From assembly GCA_020438845.1 (NCBI GenBank), contig JAGQTV010000017.1:62001-126000 (forward strand): 64,000 bases of DNA. The letters are read 5' to 3'. This document shows, piece by piece, positions 16,489 to 26,344 of the stretch (its first letter is position 1; each line of letters begins with the position of its first letter). The notes beneath the pieces were generated by a model, which worked only from the letters and a program-made list of their open reading frames with translations, did not search any database and was not told the origin of the DNA. The DNA is from Mycobacterium sp. Lineage in GTDB: Bacteria > Actinomycetota > Actinomycetes > Mycobacteriales > Mycobacteriaceae. A program made the position numbers and the translations under genes.

Positions 16489-17280
16489 ATGGCCGTCCCA
16501 CGCAGAGTCCGCGAAGAAGAAGAACTCAAGCCGTACCAGGTGGAGTTGCTCAAGTTGCAGCGGTACCTCGAGGAGACGAACCGGCGCATGATCGTCCTCT
16601 TCGAGGGTCGCGACGCCGCCGGTAAGGGCGGCACCATCCGCCGGGTGACCCGCTACATGAACGAGAAGCACTATCGGGTTGTCGCGCTCGGCCGGCCGAC
16701 CGAGGAACAGCGCAGCCAGTGGTACTTCCAGCGCTACGTGGCCCAGTTCCCCACCGGTGGCGAGATCGTACTGTTCGACCGCTCCTGGTACAACCGCGCG
16801 ATGGTGGAACCGGTGTTCGGCTTCTGCACCGACGAGGAGTACCGCAACTTTCTCAAGGGCGTTGTGGGCTTCGAAAAGGACCTGGTGCGCCAGGGCACCA
16901 TTCTGGTCAAACTGTATTTCAGCGTTACCAAGGAAGAGCAGGCCCGTCGGTTCGAACGGCGCCGCGACGACCCGCTGCGTCAGTGGAAGCTCAGCGAGAT
17001 CGACGTCCAGGCGCAGGAGCATTGGGACGACTTCACCGACGCCAAGTACCGGATGCTGCGCCGCAGCAGCATCCCGGATGCACCGTGGACGATCATCCGC
17101 TCGGAGAACAAACACAAGGCGCGGCTCAACGCCATCCGCGTCATCCTCGACTCGGTCGCGTATACGGGTCGTGCCGACGACGTCGACTTCGTGCCGGATC
17201 CGGAGATCGTCATCCCCGGCGCCCAGGAGCTTGCGCTGATGGAGGCCGACCGCATCCGCAGCGGCAAGTTCACCGGGTGA
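16489..17280 (+). CDS. ppk2: Polyphosphate kinase 2 (PPK2)
   Basis: 263 residues, the normal length for a single-domain class I PPK2. Walker A GRDAAGKGG (from residue 40), the lid region and Walker B-like FDRSWYNRAMVEPVFGF are all intact, as is the RRRDDPLRQWKLSEID segment. The enzyme moves phosphate between polyphosphate and nucleoside diphosphates, mostly forming GTP or ATP in mycobacteria. It has an AAGG ribosome-binding site just before the ATG. It stands between the divergent efflux operon and an ESX gene set, with no obvious functional tie to either. Confidence 0.93.
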   Translation: MAVPRRVREEEELKPYQVELLKLQRYLEETNRRMIVLFEGRDAAGKGGTIRRVTRYMNEKHYRVVALGRPTEEQRSQWYFQRYVAQFPTGGEIVLFDRSWYNRAMVEPVFGFCTDEEYRNFLKGVVGFEKDLVRQGTILVKLYFSVTKEEQARRFERRRDDPLRQWKLSEIDVQAQEHWDDFTDAKYRMLRRSSIPDAPWTIIRSENKHKARLNAIRVILDSVAYTGRADDVDFVPDPEIVIPGAQELALMEADRIRSGKFTG

Positions 17281-17346
17281 TTTCGCGCCGGACTCCCCAC
17301 CACGTCACCAGGGTGAATTGACCCGGATCGGGGTCGGCTGCACCCT

Positions 17347-17670
17347 GTGACGGTGCAGGGGGATTCGGAACTCGTCGCCGGGGTATTACGTGAACTGGAC
17401 GAAGCTGCCGACCGTTGGGCGGCATTGCTCGCCGAGGCCGACGCCACCACCTTCACCGTCGACATGGGTGACATCCGTGCCGTTGCGAATGCCGACGGCA
17501 GGCTCATCAACCTGACCCTGCACTCAAGTGTGACGGTGGACTACACCCACGGCGAACTTGCTGCCCGAATCAACGCCGCCTTCGCGGCGTTGCGTGCAGA
17601 GGCAGCGACGGACTTTCGCGCGCGTTACGGCGCAGTTCAGATAGTGACTGGAACCAGGCCATGCCGCTGA
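17347..17670 (+). CDS. YbaB/EspL-like small protein beside eccB
   Basis: 107 residues. It has a long N-terminal helix (ELVAGVLRELDEAADRWAALLAEA), a short strand region with MGDIRAVANADGRLINLTLH, and a C-terminal helix with HGELAARINAAFAALRAEA. This matches the YbaB/EbfC-like fold found in small ESX-associated proteins such as EspL. Family assignment is by overall pattern only. Its last 10 bp overlap the eccB start, so the two are co-translated. The start is GTG 17347 or GTG 17353, without a ribosome-binding site. Confidence 0.55.
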   Translation: MTVQGDSELVAGVLRELDEAADRWAALLAEADATTFTVDMGDIRAVANADGRLINLTLHSSVTVDYTHGELAARINAAFAALRAEAATDFRARYGAVQIVTGTRPCR

Positions 17671-19142
17671 ACCTGTCCAACCGTGATCAGAACTCCGGCC
17701 ACCTCTTCTACAACCGGCGGCTCCGTGCGGCGCTCACCAAGTTTTCGGTGCGGATGAAGCACGACGACCGTAAACAACAGGCGGCACTGGCCATGTCTGT
17801 GGTGCTGGTGGGCCTTGGCTGTGCATGGATGGTTTTGCTGCAGGCCATCAAGCCGTTAGGGGTTGTCGGCCAGTCGTCCATTGTGGGTGACCGTGACACC
17901 GGGGCGCTGTACGCGCAGGTGGAAGGACGTCTGTACCCGGCACTCAACCTCACTTCCGCACGGCTGGCGACGGGAAGCCCAGTCGCACCGACCTGGCTGC
18001 GGAGCAGCGAGATCGAGAAGCACCCAACCGGACCGATGATCGGCATACCGGGGATACCCGACGACTTGCCCGTGTCGCCAAACCCGTTGTCTGCCTGGGC
18101 AGTCTGCGACACGGCGTCACGTGATGCGGTGACGGTAACGGCGATCGCCGGTGAACTGCTCACCGCAGGCCGTGCGGGGCCGATGCAGGAGTCGGAGGCG
18201 ATCCTGGGTGTGCATGACAACGTGACGTACCTGATCTGGAATGGTCGTCGCACCCCGGTGAACCTCGCCGACCGTACAGTCACCTTCAACCTCGGGCTGA
18301 AACCCAGCTCGGTGCACCCAGTGCCGATCTCGAATGCACTTTTTGATGCGATGCCAGCCACTGAACCCCTTGTGGTTCCGCTGATTTCCGACGCCGGCAC
18401 CCCTTCCCGCTGGCTCCCGGGTGCACCGGTAGGTCAGGTCCTCGTCACCGAGGACGCAAATCGCAATTCCAGCGGGCACTACGTGTTGCTGACCGGTGGA
18501 GTGCAGAGGATTACCGCCTTCGTCGCCGACCTGCTGCGAACCGCTGGTCACAGCGTGTCACCACCGCAATTGATTTCGCCGAGCACTCTGGTGGCCATCC
18601 CGGAGGTCCATCCGCTGAATGTGGACTTCTACCCCACTGCAACACCGCGGTTCGTCGACACCTTTGCCAACCCGGTGACCTGTGTCGGTTGGCGGAAGCA
18701 GTCCATCGATCGCGAGGCCACCGTGACGTTCTTCACCGGCCGGGGCCTACCGACACCCCCGGATCTCGACATCCGCATCGTTTCACTGGTAGGAGACAGC
18801 CCAAACCCGAATTCCTTTGAAGCTCAGCAGATTCTGATTCTTCCAGGGGCAGCGACACTTGTGGTGTCGACCAGCGGATCTCCGATGTCCGAGACTCGGG
18901 AGGTGCTGTTCTGGGTGTCACCCCAGGGCGTTCGTTATGGCATCGACCAGGATGACGACACGCTGGGCGCCATAAGCGTGGATCCCGGTCGGGCCGTCCA
19001 AGCTCCGTGGCCGCTGCTGCGAACGTTCGCACCCGGTCCTGCTATCAGCCAAGCGGGTGCGCTCGTGGTCCGGGACGCCATCGATCCGGCCGGAGGGGTA
19101 GCCCACCTCACTGCGCCGGTCAACCGACACGGGGAGCGGTAG
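17661..19142 (+). CDS. eccB: Type VII secretion membrane protein EccB
   Basis: 493 residues. The N-terminal cytoplasmic segment (NLSNRDQNSGHLFYNRRLRAAL, an EccB hallmark), one membrane helix at ~43-63 (ALAMSVVLVGLGCAWMVLLQ) and a long extracytoplasmic domain with the GALYAQVEGRLYPALNLTSA motif identify EccB. In ESX systems EccB forms the inner-membrane complex with EccC, EccD and EccE. Length is close to that of the ESX-2 EccB. It overlaps the preceding YbaB-like gene and lies 2 bp before eccC. EccD, EccE, MycP, PE/PPE and EsxA/B genes do not occur anywhere in the window. Confidence 0.93.
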   Translation: MPLNLSNRDQNSGHLFYNRRLRAALTKFSVRMKHDDRKQQAALAMSVVLVGLGCAWMVLLQAIKPLGVVGQSSIVGDRDTGALYAQVEGRLYPALNLTSARLATGSPVAPTWLRSSEIEKHPTGPMIGIPGIPDDLPVSPNPLSAWAVCDTASRDAVTVTAIAGELLTAGRAGPMQESEAILGVHDNVTYLIWNGRRTPVNLADRTVTFNLGLKPSSVHPVPISNALFDAMPATEPLVVPLISDAGTPSRWLPGAPVGQVLVTEDANRNSSGHYVLLTGGVQRITAFVADLLRTAGHSVSPPQLISPSTLVAIPEVHPLNVDFYPTATPRFVDTFANPVTCVGWRKQSIDREATVTFFTGRGLPTPPDLDIRIVSLVGDSPNPNSFEAQQILILPGAATLVVSTSGSPMSETREVLFWVSPQGVRYGIDQDDDTLGAISVDPGRAVQAPWPLLRTFAPGPAISQAGALVVRDAIDPAGGVAHLTAPVNRHGER

Positions 19143-19144
19143 CA

Positions 19145-22100
19145 GTGTCGACCAAGCACTTCGTCAGGCCGGTCCGCAGCACACCTCCGACGGTGCCACC
19201 GAGCCGTGTGGACATTGCGCCACCATTGGCTCTGCCGGAGCGGGACCCACGCCACATTCTGCTGATGATTGCTGCGCCGGCTCTGCTCATCGGAATTCTC
19301 GGAACGCTGGCGGTGATGTATGTGGCGGGCTCGAGATCGATCCAGTCGGGCTTCTTCCCGCTGGTCGGCCTCGTCGGGTTCGGGGCGTTGATGTTCGGCA
19401 ATCGATTCGGCCGGGGCCGGCGGATCAGCTGGGGTGAACAGGAACGACAGCGCCGCAGCTACTTGCGTCGGCTCGACGAGGATCGCGAAGAGGTCCAGCG
19501 GGTGGCTCGAGGGCAGCGGGAGAACCAGCTGTTCGTCCACGGCGACCCGCAACGGCTCCACACAGTCATCGGCGGGCCTCGGATGTGGGAGCGCCGGCCC
19601 ACGGATCCGGACTTTCTCGATGTCCGGGTCGGTATGGGCCTGCAGTCCACCGCCGACTCCCCTGTGCTGCTGCAGTGGCCAGAGGTTCCCATCGGGGAGG
19701 AACTGGAGCCGGTGACCGGCCGAGCGCTTCGCGATTTCATTCTGGAGCAGAGCAAGATTCGCGGAATCGGCAAGGTGCTCAGCCTCCGTGCCAAGCCGGG
19801 GTTCAGCGTCATCGGACAAGACCGGTCGGAGGTGCACGCGTTCATCAGGTCTGTGTTGTGTTCGCTGGCCACCTATCACAGCCCCACGGATCTGAAACTG
19901 ATTGTTGTCAGCAGGCACCCTGACCGGTGGTCGTGGCTGGTGTGGCTGCCGCACAACCGGCACGACGACCTTTTCGACGCTTGCGGCCCGCGACGGCTGG
20001 TCTTCACCTCCCCCACCCATCTCGAGGACACACTGGACGCCGAACTGCATCGCAAGGGCCGCGGCCCGTGGACCCCGCCGACCGGGTCAAGCCCGATCAC
20101 CATGTCCTCGACTGTCGAGGCGGCGGCACCGGGTCCGCACTGGATCATCGTTGACGACAGCACCGGAACACCGGATCAGTGGGAGGGGATCACCGGTCAG
20201 AAAGGCATGTCCGGCATCACGATGCTGCGCCTGTCCAGTCGGCCCGGCGTCGGCATCGGGTTCGGCGAGGACGATCAGCGCTTCGATTTGATCGACGGTA
20301 GGTTGCGTCATCGCGGTTCGATGTATGCGGTCGCCGACATGCTGGCCGAGAGCACCGCCACCCGGTACGCCCGGGCTATGGCGCGGTGGTCGACCAGTAC
20401 CGGCCCAACGCCGGAAACAGCAGGGGGCCATGTCAGCGCCAAAGGTGGACAACTGTTGCGCTCCCTAGGCATCGATGACCCCCGCAGCCTCGATATCGAC
20501 CGCTTATGGGCCGGGAGTCGGGGCCGCGGCGATCACCGCTGGGCAACGATCCCTGTCGGCGTGAAGCCGGGCGGCGGGCTTCAAAACGTGATTCTTCGGG
20601 CAAAGGAGTTGGGCGGTTACGGATTTCACTCCGTGGTCATCGGCACCTCCGGATCAGGCAAGTCGGAGTACTTCCTGTCGTTATGCAACGGCATTGCACT
20701 GACCCACTCCCCCGAGGCTTTCGTTGTGATCTTCATCGATATGAAGTTCGAATCCGCCGCGCAGGATCTCGCCGGACTACCCCACGTCGTGGGCTCGCTG
20801 TCCAATCTGAGTAACGACGACCGCAACCTGGCCGAACGAATGCGCAAGGCGATCGACGGCGAAATAGTGCGTCGGTACGGGCTATTCAAGAATGCCGGAG
20901 CGCGTGATGCCAACGAGTACGAGGAGATGAGACTGGCCGGCCGGGACTTGGAGCCCGTCCCGATTCTGCTGGTCATCATCGATGAGTACCTGGAACTGTT
21001 TCAGCATCATTCGGACTGGATCGACCTGGTGATCCACATCGGTCAGGAGGGCCGCGGCTGCAATGTCTTCTTCACCCTGGGCGGCCAACGGCTGGACCTG
21101 TCGTCGTTGAGCAAAGTGAAGAGCAACATCGCCTTTCGGGTCGCGCTGAGAGCGGAGACGGCTGAGGACTCGCGTGACGTCATCGGTAGCGATGCCGCGG
21201 TACACCTGCCCTCCCGGGAGAACGGCCACGCCCTGATCAAGGCCGGGCCCCGCGAACTGGAGCATTTCCGTTGCTTCTACGTCTCGGCACCGTTCGTCGT
21301 TCCCAAAAGCAGCTCGCGGACTGCTGCTGTCACGATCGATTGCCACAGGCCGCGTCCGCTGACGTGGGAACACCAGCCGCTCACTACTGCCGAACAGCAG
21401 GCCCTTTCGGCTGGCGAGACGCCGGATGGGCCCGACGAATTCCTTTATCACCCAGACGGATTCAAACGAAAGAAGCTGTTGGACGTCATCCGCGAGTCGC
21501 TGGCGTCACACCCGGCGCGGGCACCGCACACCATCTGGCTTCCGCCGTTGGAGGTCAGCGCAACCGCGGATGCATTGGTCCAACTCTGGCGGGGCAAACC
21601 ATGGTGGGTCGATTACGGTCAGACCCCCGGCCTGGGTTTTCCGGTCGGCATGGAGGACTTCCCGGAGGAACACGCGCAGCGGGTGCACGTCGTCGACGCG
21701 GAGATGGACAACGTGATGGTTGTGGCTACCGCTCAGCGGGGGAAGTCCACGACATTGATGACGATGATGACTACCGCGGCCTTGCTTTACCGGCCCGACC
21801 GGGTGACGTTCTTCTGTGTGGGTGCCTCGTTGCACCCGGTTGAGGGAATCCCCCATGTGGCAAGCGTGGTCAGCCTGACCGACACTGAGGGCGTCTCGCG
21901 GACGGTGGCGACGATCGAAGCCCTGATCCGCGCACGGGAAAGCGCCTTCACCAGTAACCGGATCGACATCGCCGAATTTCGCCGCCGACGATTCAGCAGG
22001 CAGGCCGGCCCGGAGAACCGAGCGAGACAGGCGACCGACCCGGCCGACAGGTTCGGTGATGTCTTCCTGGTCGTCGATAATTTCGGGGATCTGTACGAGA

Positions 22101-23239
22101 AGGACAGCGCCCTGGGTGAACGGGCCATCGCCATCGCCCGCCAGGGCTTGTCCTATGGCGTTCATCTGATGACCAGCGCAAGCGGATGGCTCGTCGGACA
22201 GAAGCAAGCGTTACTGACGGTTGCCAACGCCAGGGTCCAACTGCGTCTCAGCAATCCGGACGAGACCCAGATGGGGTCAGGGATGGATGCCCGACGTGCC
22301 GCCCGGCGAACCCTGGACCGGCCCGGGTTCGGTCTGACGAAGACGGGACACGAACTGCTGGTCGGTGTTCCGGAGGTCCTCGGCCCTGGTGGCGAGCGGC
22401 TGTCTATCCGCGAGGTGGGTGCGCTGATCAGCGCGCAAACCGGAGCCGCCAAGGTCGAGACCCTGGCCCGCCTACCCCAGCGAGTCCGGCTTGCGGAGAT
22501 CGTGGACTCGTTTGCGTCCGCCGATGACGAGGTGTTCAACATCCCGTTCGCCATCGGGGAGAGCGCTCTGCAACCGATGGCGCTCCCCTCCCTGCTGGTA
22601 CCCAACCTGCTGGTGGTGGGCCGTCAAGGCTGCGGCAAGACCACAGCTCTGGCGGCCGTCGGCGGGGCGATTGTTGCCAGGTTGTCCCCCGAACAGGCCC
22701 AGATCACGATCATCGACCCGAAGACGGCGCTAATCGGCAAGGTGCAGGGGCCCGCGGTTCGGGCCTACGCGTACACCGCCGAGGATATTGACGCATCGCT
22801 GACCGAACTCGGCGCCATTCTGCGTGACCGGCTTCCGCCATCCGGGCTTAGCCAAGAGGAACTACTGGCCCGTCCGGTCTGGGATGGCCCGCACCACTTC
22901 GTCCTCATCGACGACGAACAGGAATTGCGGCCGGCGGGTCTGGCCGGGCGTCCCGCCGCGACCGCGCCCTTGTGGGATCTCCTCGAGCGGGCCCGGGAAA
23001 TCGGCCTCCATGTCATCGTGTCCCGGTTGCCGGGTAACTGGGCCGGAGTCTCGGCTCTGAACCCGTTCCTTCAGAAGCTCAGCGGATCCCGAACCCCAAC
23101 CTTGTTCATGGACAACGATCCGCAAGTGGTCAAGGTGTTCGGCAGAACCAGTGCTCAGCAGCTTCCCCCGGGGCGGGGGCTCCTGGTCACGACCGAAGGG
23201 GCCATGGAAGGCGTGCTGGTGGGTTCGCCCGGACCGTGA
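19145..23239 (+). CDS. eccC: Type VII secretion ATPase EccC (single-chain)
   Basis: 1364 residues. Two membrane helices (~40-85) precede a stalk and three FtsK/SpoIIIE-type ATPase domains. P-loops: GTSGSGKS (500-507, domain 1), ATAQRGKS (from 861, domain 2, first Gly replaced by Ala) and GRQGCGKT (from 1159, domain 3). Walker B-like strands are ILLVIIDEYLELF, DVFLVVDNFGDLY and HFVLIDDEQEL. EccC recognises and drives export of ESX substrates. An unsplit EccC of this length is like ESX-2 or ESX-5 rather than the split ESX-1 form. GTG 19145 is chosen because it follows the eccB stop by 2 bp and has GGGGAGCGG upstream. Confidence 0.94.
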   Translation: MSTKHFVRPVRSTPPTVPPSRVDIAPPLALPERDPRHILLMIAAPALLIGILGTLAVMYVAGSRSIQSGFFPLVGLVGFGALMFGNRFGRGRRISWGEQERQRRSYLRRLDEDREEVQRVARGQRENQLFVHGDPQRLHTVIGGPRMWERRPTDPDFLDVRVGMGLQSTADSPVLLQWPEVPIGEELEPVTGRALRDFILEQSKIRGIGKVLSLRAKPGFSVIGQDRSEVHAFIRSVLCSLATYHSPTDLKLIVVSRHPDRWSWLVWLPHNRHDDLFDACGPRRLVFTSPTHLEDTLDAELHRKGRGPWTPPTGSSPITMSSTVEAAAPGPHWIIVDDSTGTPDQWEGITGQKGMSGITMLRLSSRPGVGIGFGEDDQRFDLIDGRLRHRGSMYAVADMLAESTATRYARAMARWSTSTGPTPETAGGHVSAKGGQLLRSLGIDDPRSLDIDRLWAGSRGRGDHRWATIPVGVKPGGGLQNVILRAKELGGYGFHSVVIGTSGSGKSEYFLSLCNGIALTHSPEAFVVIFIDMKFESAAQDLAGLPHVVGSLSNLSNDDRNLAERMRKAIDGEIVRRYGLFKNAGARDANEYEEMRLAGRDLEPVPILLVIIDEYLELFQHHSDWIDLVIHIGQEGRGCNVFFTLGGQRLDLSSLSKVKSNIAFRVALRAETAEDSRDVIGSDAAVHLPSRENGHALIKAGPRELEHFRCFYVSAPFVVPKSSSRTAAVTIDCHRPRPLTWEHQPLTTAEQQALSAGETPDGPDEFLYHPDGFKRKKLLDVIRESLASHPARAPHTIWLPPLEVSATADALVQLWRGKPWWVDYGQTPGLGFPVGMEDFPEEHAQRVHVVDAEMDNVMVVATAQRGKSTTLMTMMTTAALLYRPDRVTFFCVGASLHPVEGIPHVASVVSLTDTEGVSRTVATIEALIRARESAFTSNRIDIAEFRRRRFSRQAGPENRARQATDPADRFGDVFLVVDNFGDLYEKDSALGERAIAIARQGLSYGVHLMTSASGWLVGQKQALLTVANARVQLRLSNPDETQMGSGMDARRAARRTLDRPGFGLTKTGHELLVGVPEVLGPGGERLSIREVGALISAQTGAAKVETLARLPQRVRLAEIVDSFASADDEVFNIPFAIGESALQPMALPSLLVPNLLVVGRQGCGKTTALAAVGGAIVARLSPEQAQITIIDPKTALIGKVQGPAVRAYAYTAEDIDASLTELGAILRDRLPPSGLSQEELLARPVWDGPHHFVLIDDEQELRPAGLAGRPAATAPLWDLLERAREIGLHVIVSRLPGNWAGVSALNPFLQKLSGSRTPTLFMDNDPQVVKVFGRTSAQQLPPGRGLLVTTEGAMEGVLVGSPGP

Positions 23240-23277
23240 CCCCCGAGGTGCCGATATGTCCCCTGCCGCCGGGCCGA

Positions 23278-23283
23278 TAGGCT
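23278..23283 (+). promoter_or_regulatory. Putative -10 element of gabD2
   Basis: TAGGCT, the same hexamer as before the tRNA-Leu gene and before the acyltransferase, 34 bp upstream of the gabD2 start. No convincing -35 hexamer. Confidence 0.35.
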
Positions 23284-23317
23284 GGGCGACACCGAAGAAT
23301 TAATGAGAGGTGCTGAC

Positions 23318-24874
23318 ATGGCTGCTCCGACCGCCGAAGTCTTCGATCGACTGCGTAAGCTGGCCGCGATCGAGGACATCGCCGCCCGCCCCACCAAGAC
23401 GGTGGACGAGGTGTTCACCGGCAAGCCGCTGACCACTGTTCCGGTGGGAACTGCCGAAGACGTCGAAGCAGCCTTCGCCAAAGCCCGCACCGCGCAGGTT
23501 GCTTGGGCACGCCGTCCGGTTGCCGACCGGATCAGGATCATCGAGCGTTACCGAGACCTCGTCATCAAGAACAGCGAGTTCCTGATGGATCTCCTGCAGG
23601 CCGAGGCCGGCAAGGCTCGCTGGGCCGCGCAGGAGGAAATCGTTGACCTGATGGCCAACGCGAACTACTACGCCAGGGTGTCGGCCGCACTGCTCAAGCC
23701 GCACAAGGTCCAGGGGCTGCTTCCGGCTATCGGGAAGACCACCGTCGTCCACCAGCCCAAGGGCGTGGTCGGGGTAATTTCGCCATGGAACTACCCGATG
23801 ACCTTGACCGCTTCGGACTCGGTGCCTGCCCTGATCGCGGGAAATGCCGTAGTGCTCAAACCGGACAGCCAAACCCCCTACTGCGCGCTGGCCTGCGCCG
23901 AACTGTTGTACCAAGCCGGATTGCCGCGGGAGTTGTACGCCATCGTGCCCGGCCCTGGATCGGTGGTCGGAACGGCGATCATCGATCGCTGCGATTACCT
24001 GATGTTCACCGGGTCCACTGAAACGGGCCGAAAGCTGGCCGAACATGCCGGGCGTCGGCTGATCGGGTTTTCCGCTGAACTGGGCGGCAAGAACGCGATG
24101 ATCGTGACCCGTGGCGCGAACCTCGACAAGGTGGCCAAGGCCGCTACTCGCGCGTGTTTCTCCAACGCCGGGCAGTTGTGCATCTCGATCGAGAGGATCT
24201 ACGTCGAGAAGGACATCGCCGACGATTTCACCCGGAAGTTCGGCGAGGAGGTGAAGAAAATGCGACTGGGCACCGCATATGACTTCTCGGTCGACATGGG
24301 CAGTTTGATTTCCGAGGGCCAGTTGGAGACGGTTACCGCACACGTCGACGATGCGACCTCCAAGGGCGCCAAGGTGATCGCCGGCGGCAAGGCTCGGCCG
24401 GATGTCGGTCCATTGTTCTATGAGCCGACTGTGCTGACCGATGTCACCCCGGAGATGGAGTGCGCCGCTTCGGAGACCTTCGGGCCGCTGGTGTCGATTT
24501 ATCCGGTCGCTGACGTGGAAGACGCGATCGAGAAGGCGAACGACACCGAGTACGGGCTCAACGCCAGTGTGTGGGCAGCATCTACCCACGAGGGCGAGCA
24601 GATCGCGGCCCGTCTGCGGTCGGGGACAGTGAATGTCGACGAAGGCTACGCGTTCGCGTGGGGCAGCCTCAGTGCGCCGATGGGCGGCATGGGTCTGTCC
24701 GGTGTCGGCCGTCGGCATGGCCCTGAAGGCCTGCTGAAGTACACCGAGGCTCAGACGATTGCGACAGCGAGGGTGCTCAACCTCGACCCGCCGTTCGGTG
24801 TTCCGGCGGCCGTTTGGCAGAAGTCATTGCTGCCCATTGTGCGGACTGTCATGAAGCTGCCGGGGCGGACCTGA
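23318..24874 (+). CDS. gabD2: Succinate-semialdehyde dehydrogenase GabD2
   Basis: 518 residues, the same length as M. tuberculosis GabD2 as I remember it, and near-identical in many long stretches. An aldehyde dehydrogenase with catalytic Cys288 in NAGQLCIS and general base Glu254 in AELGGKN; the cofactor-site motif is GVISPWNYPM. It oxidises succinic semialdehyde to succinate with NADP+, closing the GABA shunt or the alternative TCA route. I chose ATG 23318 because AGAGG lies 7 bp upstream; the ATG at 23303 would place that site inside the gene. Monocistronic, 78 bp after eccC. Confidence 0.95.
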   Translation: MAAPTAEVFDRLRKLAAIEDIAARPTKTVDEVFTGKPLTTVPVGTAEDVEAAFAKARTAQVAWARRPVADRIRIIERYRDLVIKNSEFLMDLLQAEAGKARWAAQEEIVDLMANANYYARVSAALLKPHKVQGLLPAIGKTTVVHQPKGVVGVISPWNYPMTLTASDSVPALIAGNAVVLKPDSQTPYCALACAELLYQAGLPRELYAIVPGPGSVVGTAIIDRCDYLMFTGSTETGRKLAEHAGRRLIGFSAELGGKNAMIVTRGANLDKVAKAATRACFSNAGQLCISIERIYVEKDIADDFTRKFGEEVKKMRLGTAYDFSVDMGSLISEGQLETVTAHVDDATSKGAKVIAGGKARPDVGPLFYEPTVLTDVTPEMECAASETFGPLVSIYPVADVEDAIEKANDTEYGLNASVWAASTHEGEQIAARLRSGTVNVDEGYAFAWGSLSAPMGGMGLSGVGRRHGPEGLLKYTEAQTIATARVLNLDPPFGVPAAVWQKSLLPIVRTVMKLPGRT

Positions 24875-24938
24875 GCGGGGAAGCCGCGCGTCAATACGCC
24901 CAGACAGGACCTAGCGGCCGATTGCGGGTGCTGTCCGC

Positions 24939-26153
24939 TTAAGCGGCGCGGTCGATCAGTCGTAAGTGCCGCAGGCGAGGCTGGCGGCCACTGGCCGGCG
25001 AAGCCGTGTCGGCCTTGCTCGAGGCAGACTTCTTCCGTGTGTGCACTGCCACGGTTGATCCGTTGCGAACCACGCCAAGCGGACCACGGACCGCGAAGCG
25101 CATGGCGCCCGACGACGCCATCGCGAAGCCGAACTTGGCTTGGCGGCGACCCAGGCCCACCCCGGTGGCGAAGAAGAACAGCAGGCCGGCCACGCCCGGT
25201 AGAGCAGCCAGCGCCAGTTCGGTCAGCGAGACGTTACGTAGCGCTTCGCGCACGCCATGGAAGATTTGCGATGCTATTCCGGACAACCAGTTCGGGCTGA
25301 GCGATGTTGCCGTTGGCGTAGTCGCAGACGGCGTCGATGCGTTGGCCGGCAGTTGGTTGGACAACAACTGGGGGGTGATCACACCAGTCGCACCTTCCAC
25401 TGCTGGCGCCCCGGCGTCGATCACCATCGGCAGCCGTCCGGGAAGCATCGACCCGGGCTGGGACAAGGTCTGCAGTTCCGATCCAGGCTCGATGCGCGAA
25501 ATCGCTGGCGCCCGCACCGGGCCCCCGTTGTTGATCGCCCCGACGGGATTGATGCCCACCGTGGGGGTGGGGGTCAGCACGCCATCGATGAATTGGTTAG
25601 CCACATCTACCAGTGCGTGCGCGGCCTTGGGGCCGATCACGACGTTGGCGACGCTCTCGACCATCGAGGTCAGCGGTTCGAGCGCCTTCGATGGGGCCGT
25701 ATTGGGAGTGACCGCGATCGGTGCAGGCGACGCCGAGGAGGAGGCCGCGGCCTGGCTGATCTGCCGAATTGTCGACGCAGCGGACGAAGCGGCCTGTTGG
25801 ATGGCCTCGGGCACGCTAGCGACGGGCACGCTAGCGACAGCATTGGCAGTCGGGACCTTGGCGCTGTTGGCGTACGGCTGGCGAGCTTTGGGGCCGGAGT
25901 TGGCAGCTGGCCCAAACCCAGATCTGCCGCGGTTGGCGGACGTAGAACCGGCCTTCGACGAATTGCCGCCGACCTGTCCGGGCTTCCGGTCAACGTTGGA
26001 ACTGTGCGAATCGGCGTTGGGACTGTGCGAACGAGAGCTGCCGCCGTCGGCGCTGGAATCCGGGGCTGCCTGCGCGATTGCGCTACTCCCAGCGAAAAGT
26101 CCGGCTGCGATCATGCAGGCACCAGCGGCGACGCGCCAGAATGACGGACTCAT
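24939..26153 (-). CDS. Ala/Ser/Pro-rich exported protein with C-terminal membrane anchor
   Basis: 404 residues, no recognised enzymatic domain. Residues 1-29 are a signal peptide ending AIAQAA; 30-100 are rich in Ser, Asn, Gly and Lys; the middle is Ala/Ser/Pro/Val-rich with short near-repeats (VASVPVASVPEAI). A single hydrophobic segment lies at ~311-333 (LALAALPGVAGLLFFFATGVGLG), and a ~70-residue basic tail follows, ending RLRHLRLIDRAA. The layout is that of a type I surface protein with an Arg/Lys-rich cytoplasmic end. Similar low-complexity exported proteins are common in mycobacteria and their functions are mostly unknown. Monocistronic, convergent with gabD2. Confidence 0.7.
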   Translation of the reverse strand: MSPSFWRVAAGACMIAAGLFAGSSAIAQAAPDSSADGGSSRSHSPNADSHSSNVDRKPGQVGGNSSKAGSTSANRGRSGFGPAANSGPKARQPYANSAKVPTANAVASVPVASVPEAIQQAASSAASTIRQISQAAASSSASPAPIAVTPNTAPSKALEPLTSMVESVANVVIGPKAAHALVDVANQFIDGVLTPTPTVGINPVGAINNGGPVRAPAISRIEPGSELQTLSQPGSMLPGRLPMVIDAGAPAVEGATGVITPQLLSNQLPANASTPSATTPTATSLSPNWLSGIASQIFHGVREALRNVSLTELALAALPGVAGLLFFFATGVGLGRRQAKFGFAMASSGAMRFAVRGPLGVVRNGSTVAVHTRKKSASSKADTASPASGRQPRLRHLRLIDRAA

Positions 26154-26344
26154 CTGCCTGCATCTCCCAATGCCCGAGCAACGTATGACTGGATCAGAAT
26201 AGCAACATCAGGTATGAAACGAAAAGAGCGTTTCCAACGATGATTATGCTCATCGGTCCACGGGGAACCCGGCGGACGCGGCAAACGCCTCCGACACACC
26301 CCAGATGGACTGAGCCAGGGAACCTCGTGATTCCCGGGATCAGG

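Noticed and set aside
23300-24718. 472-codon open frame opposite gabD2
   Set aside because: Antisense shadow of a clearly conserved dehydrogenase; composition (many His/Arg/Gly) is typical of a reverse-frame artefact.
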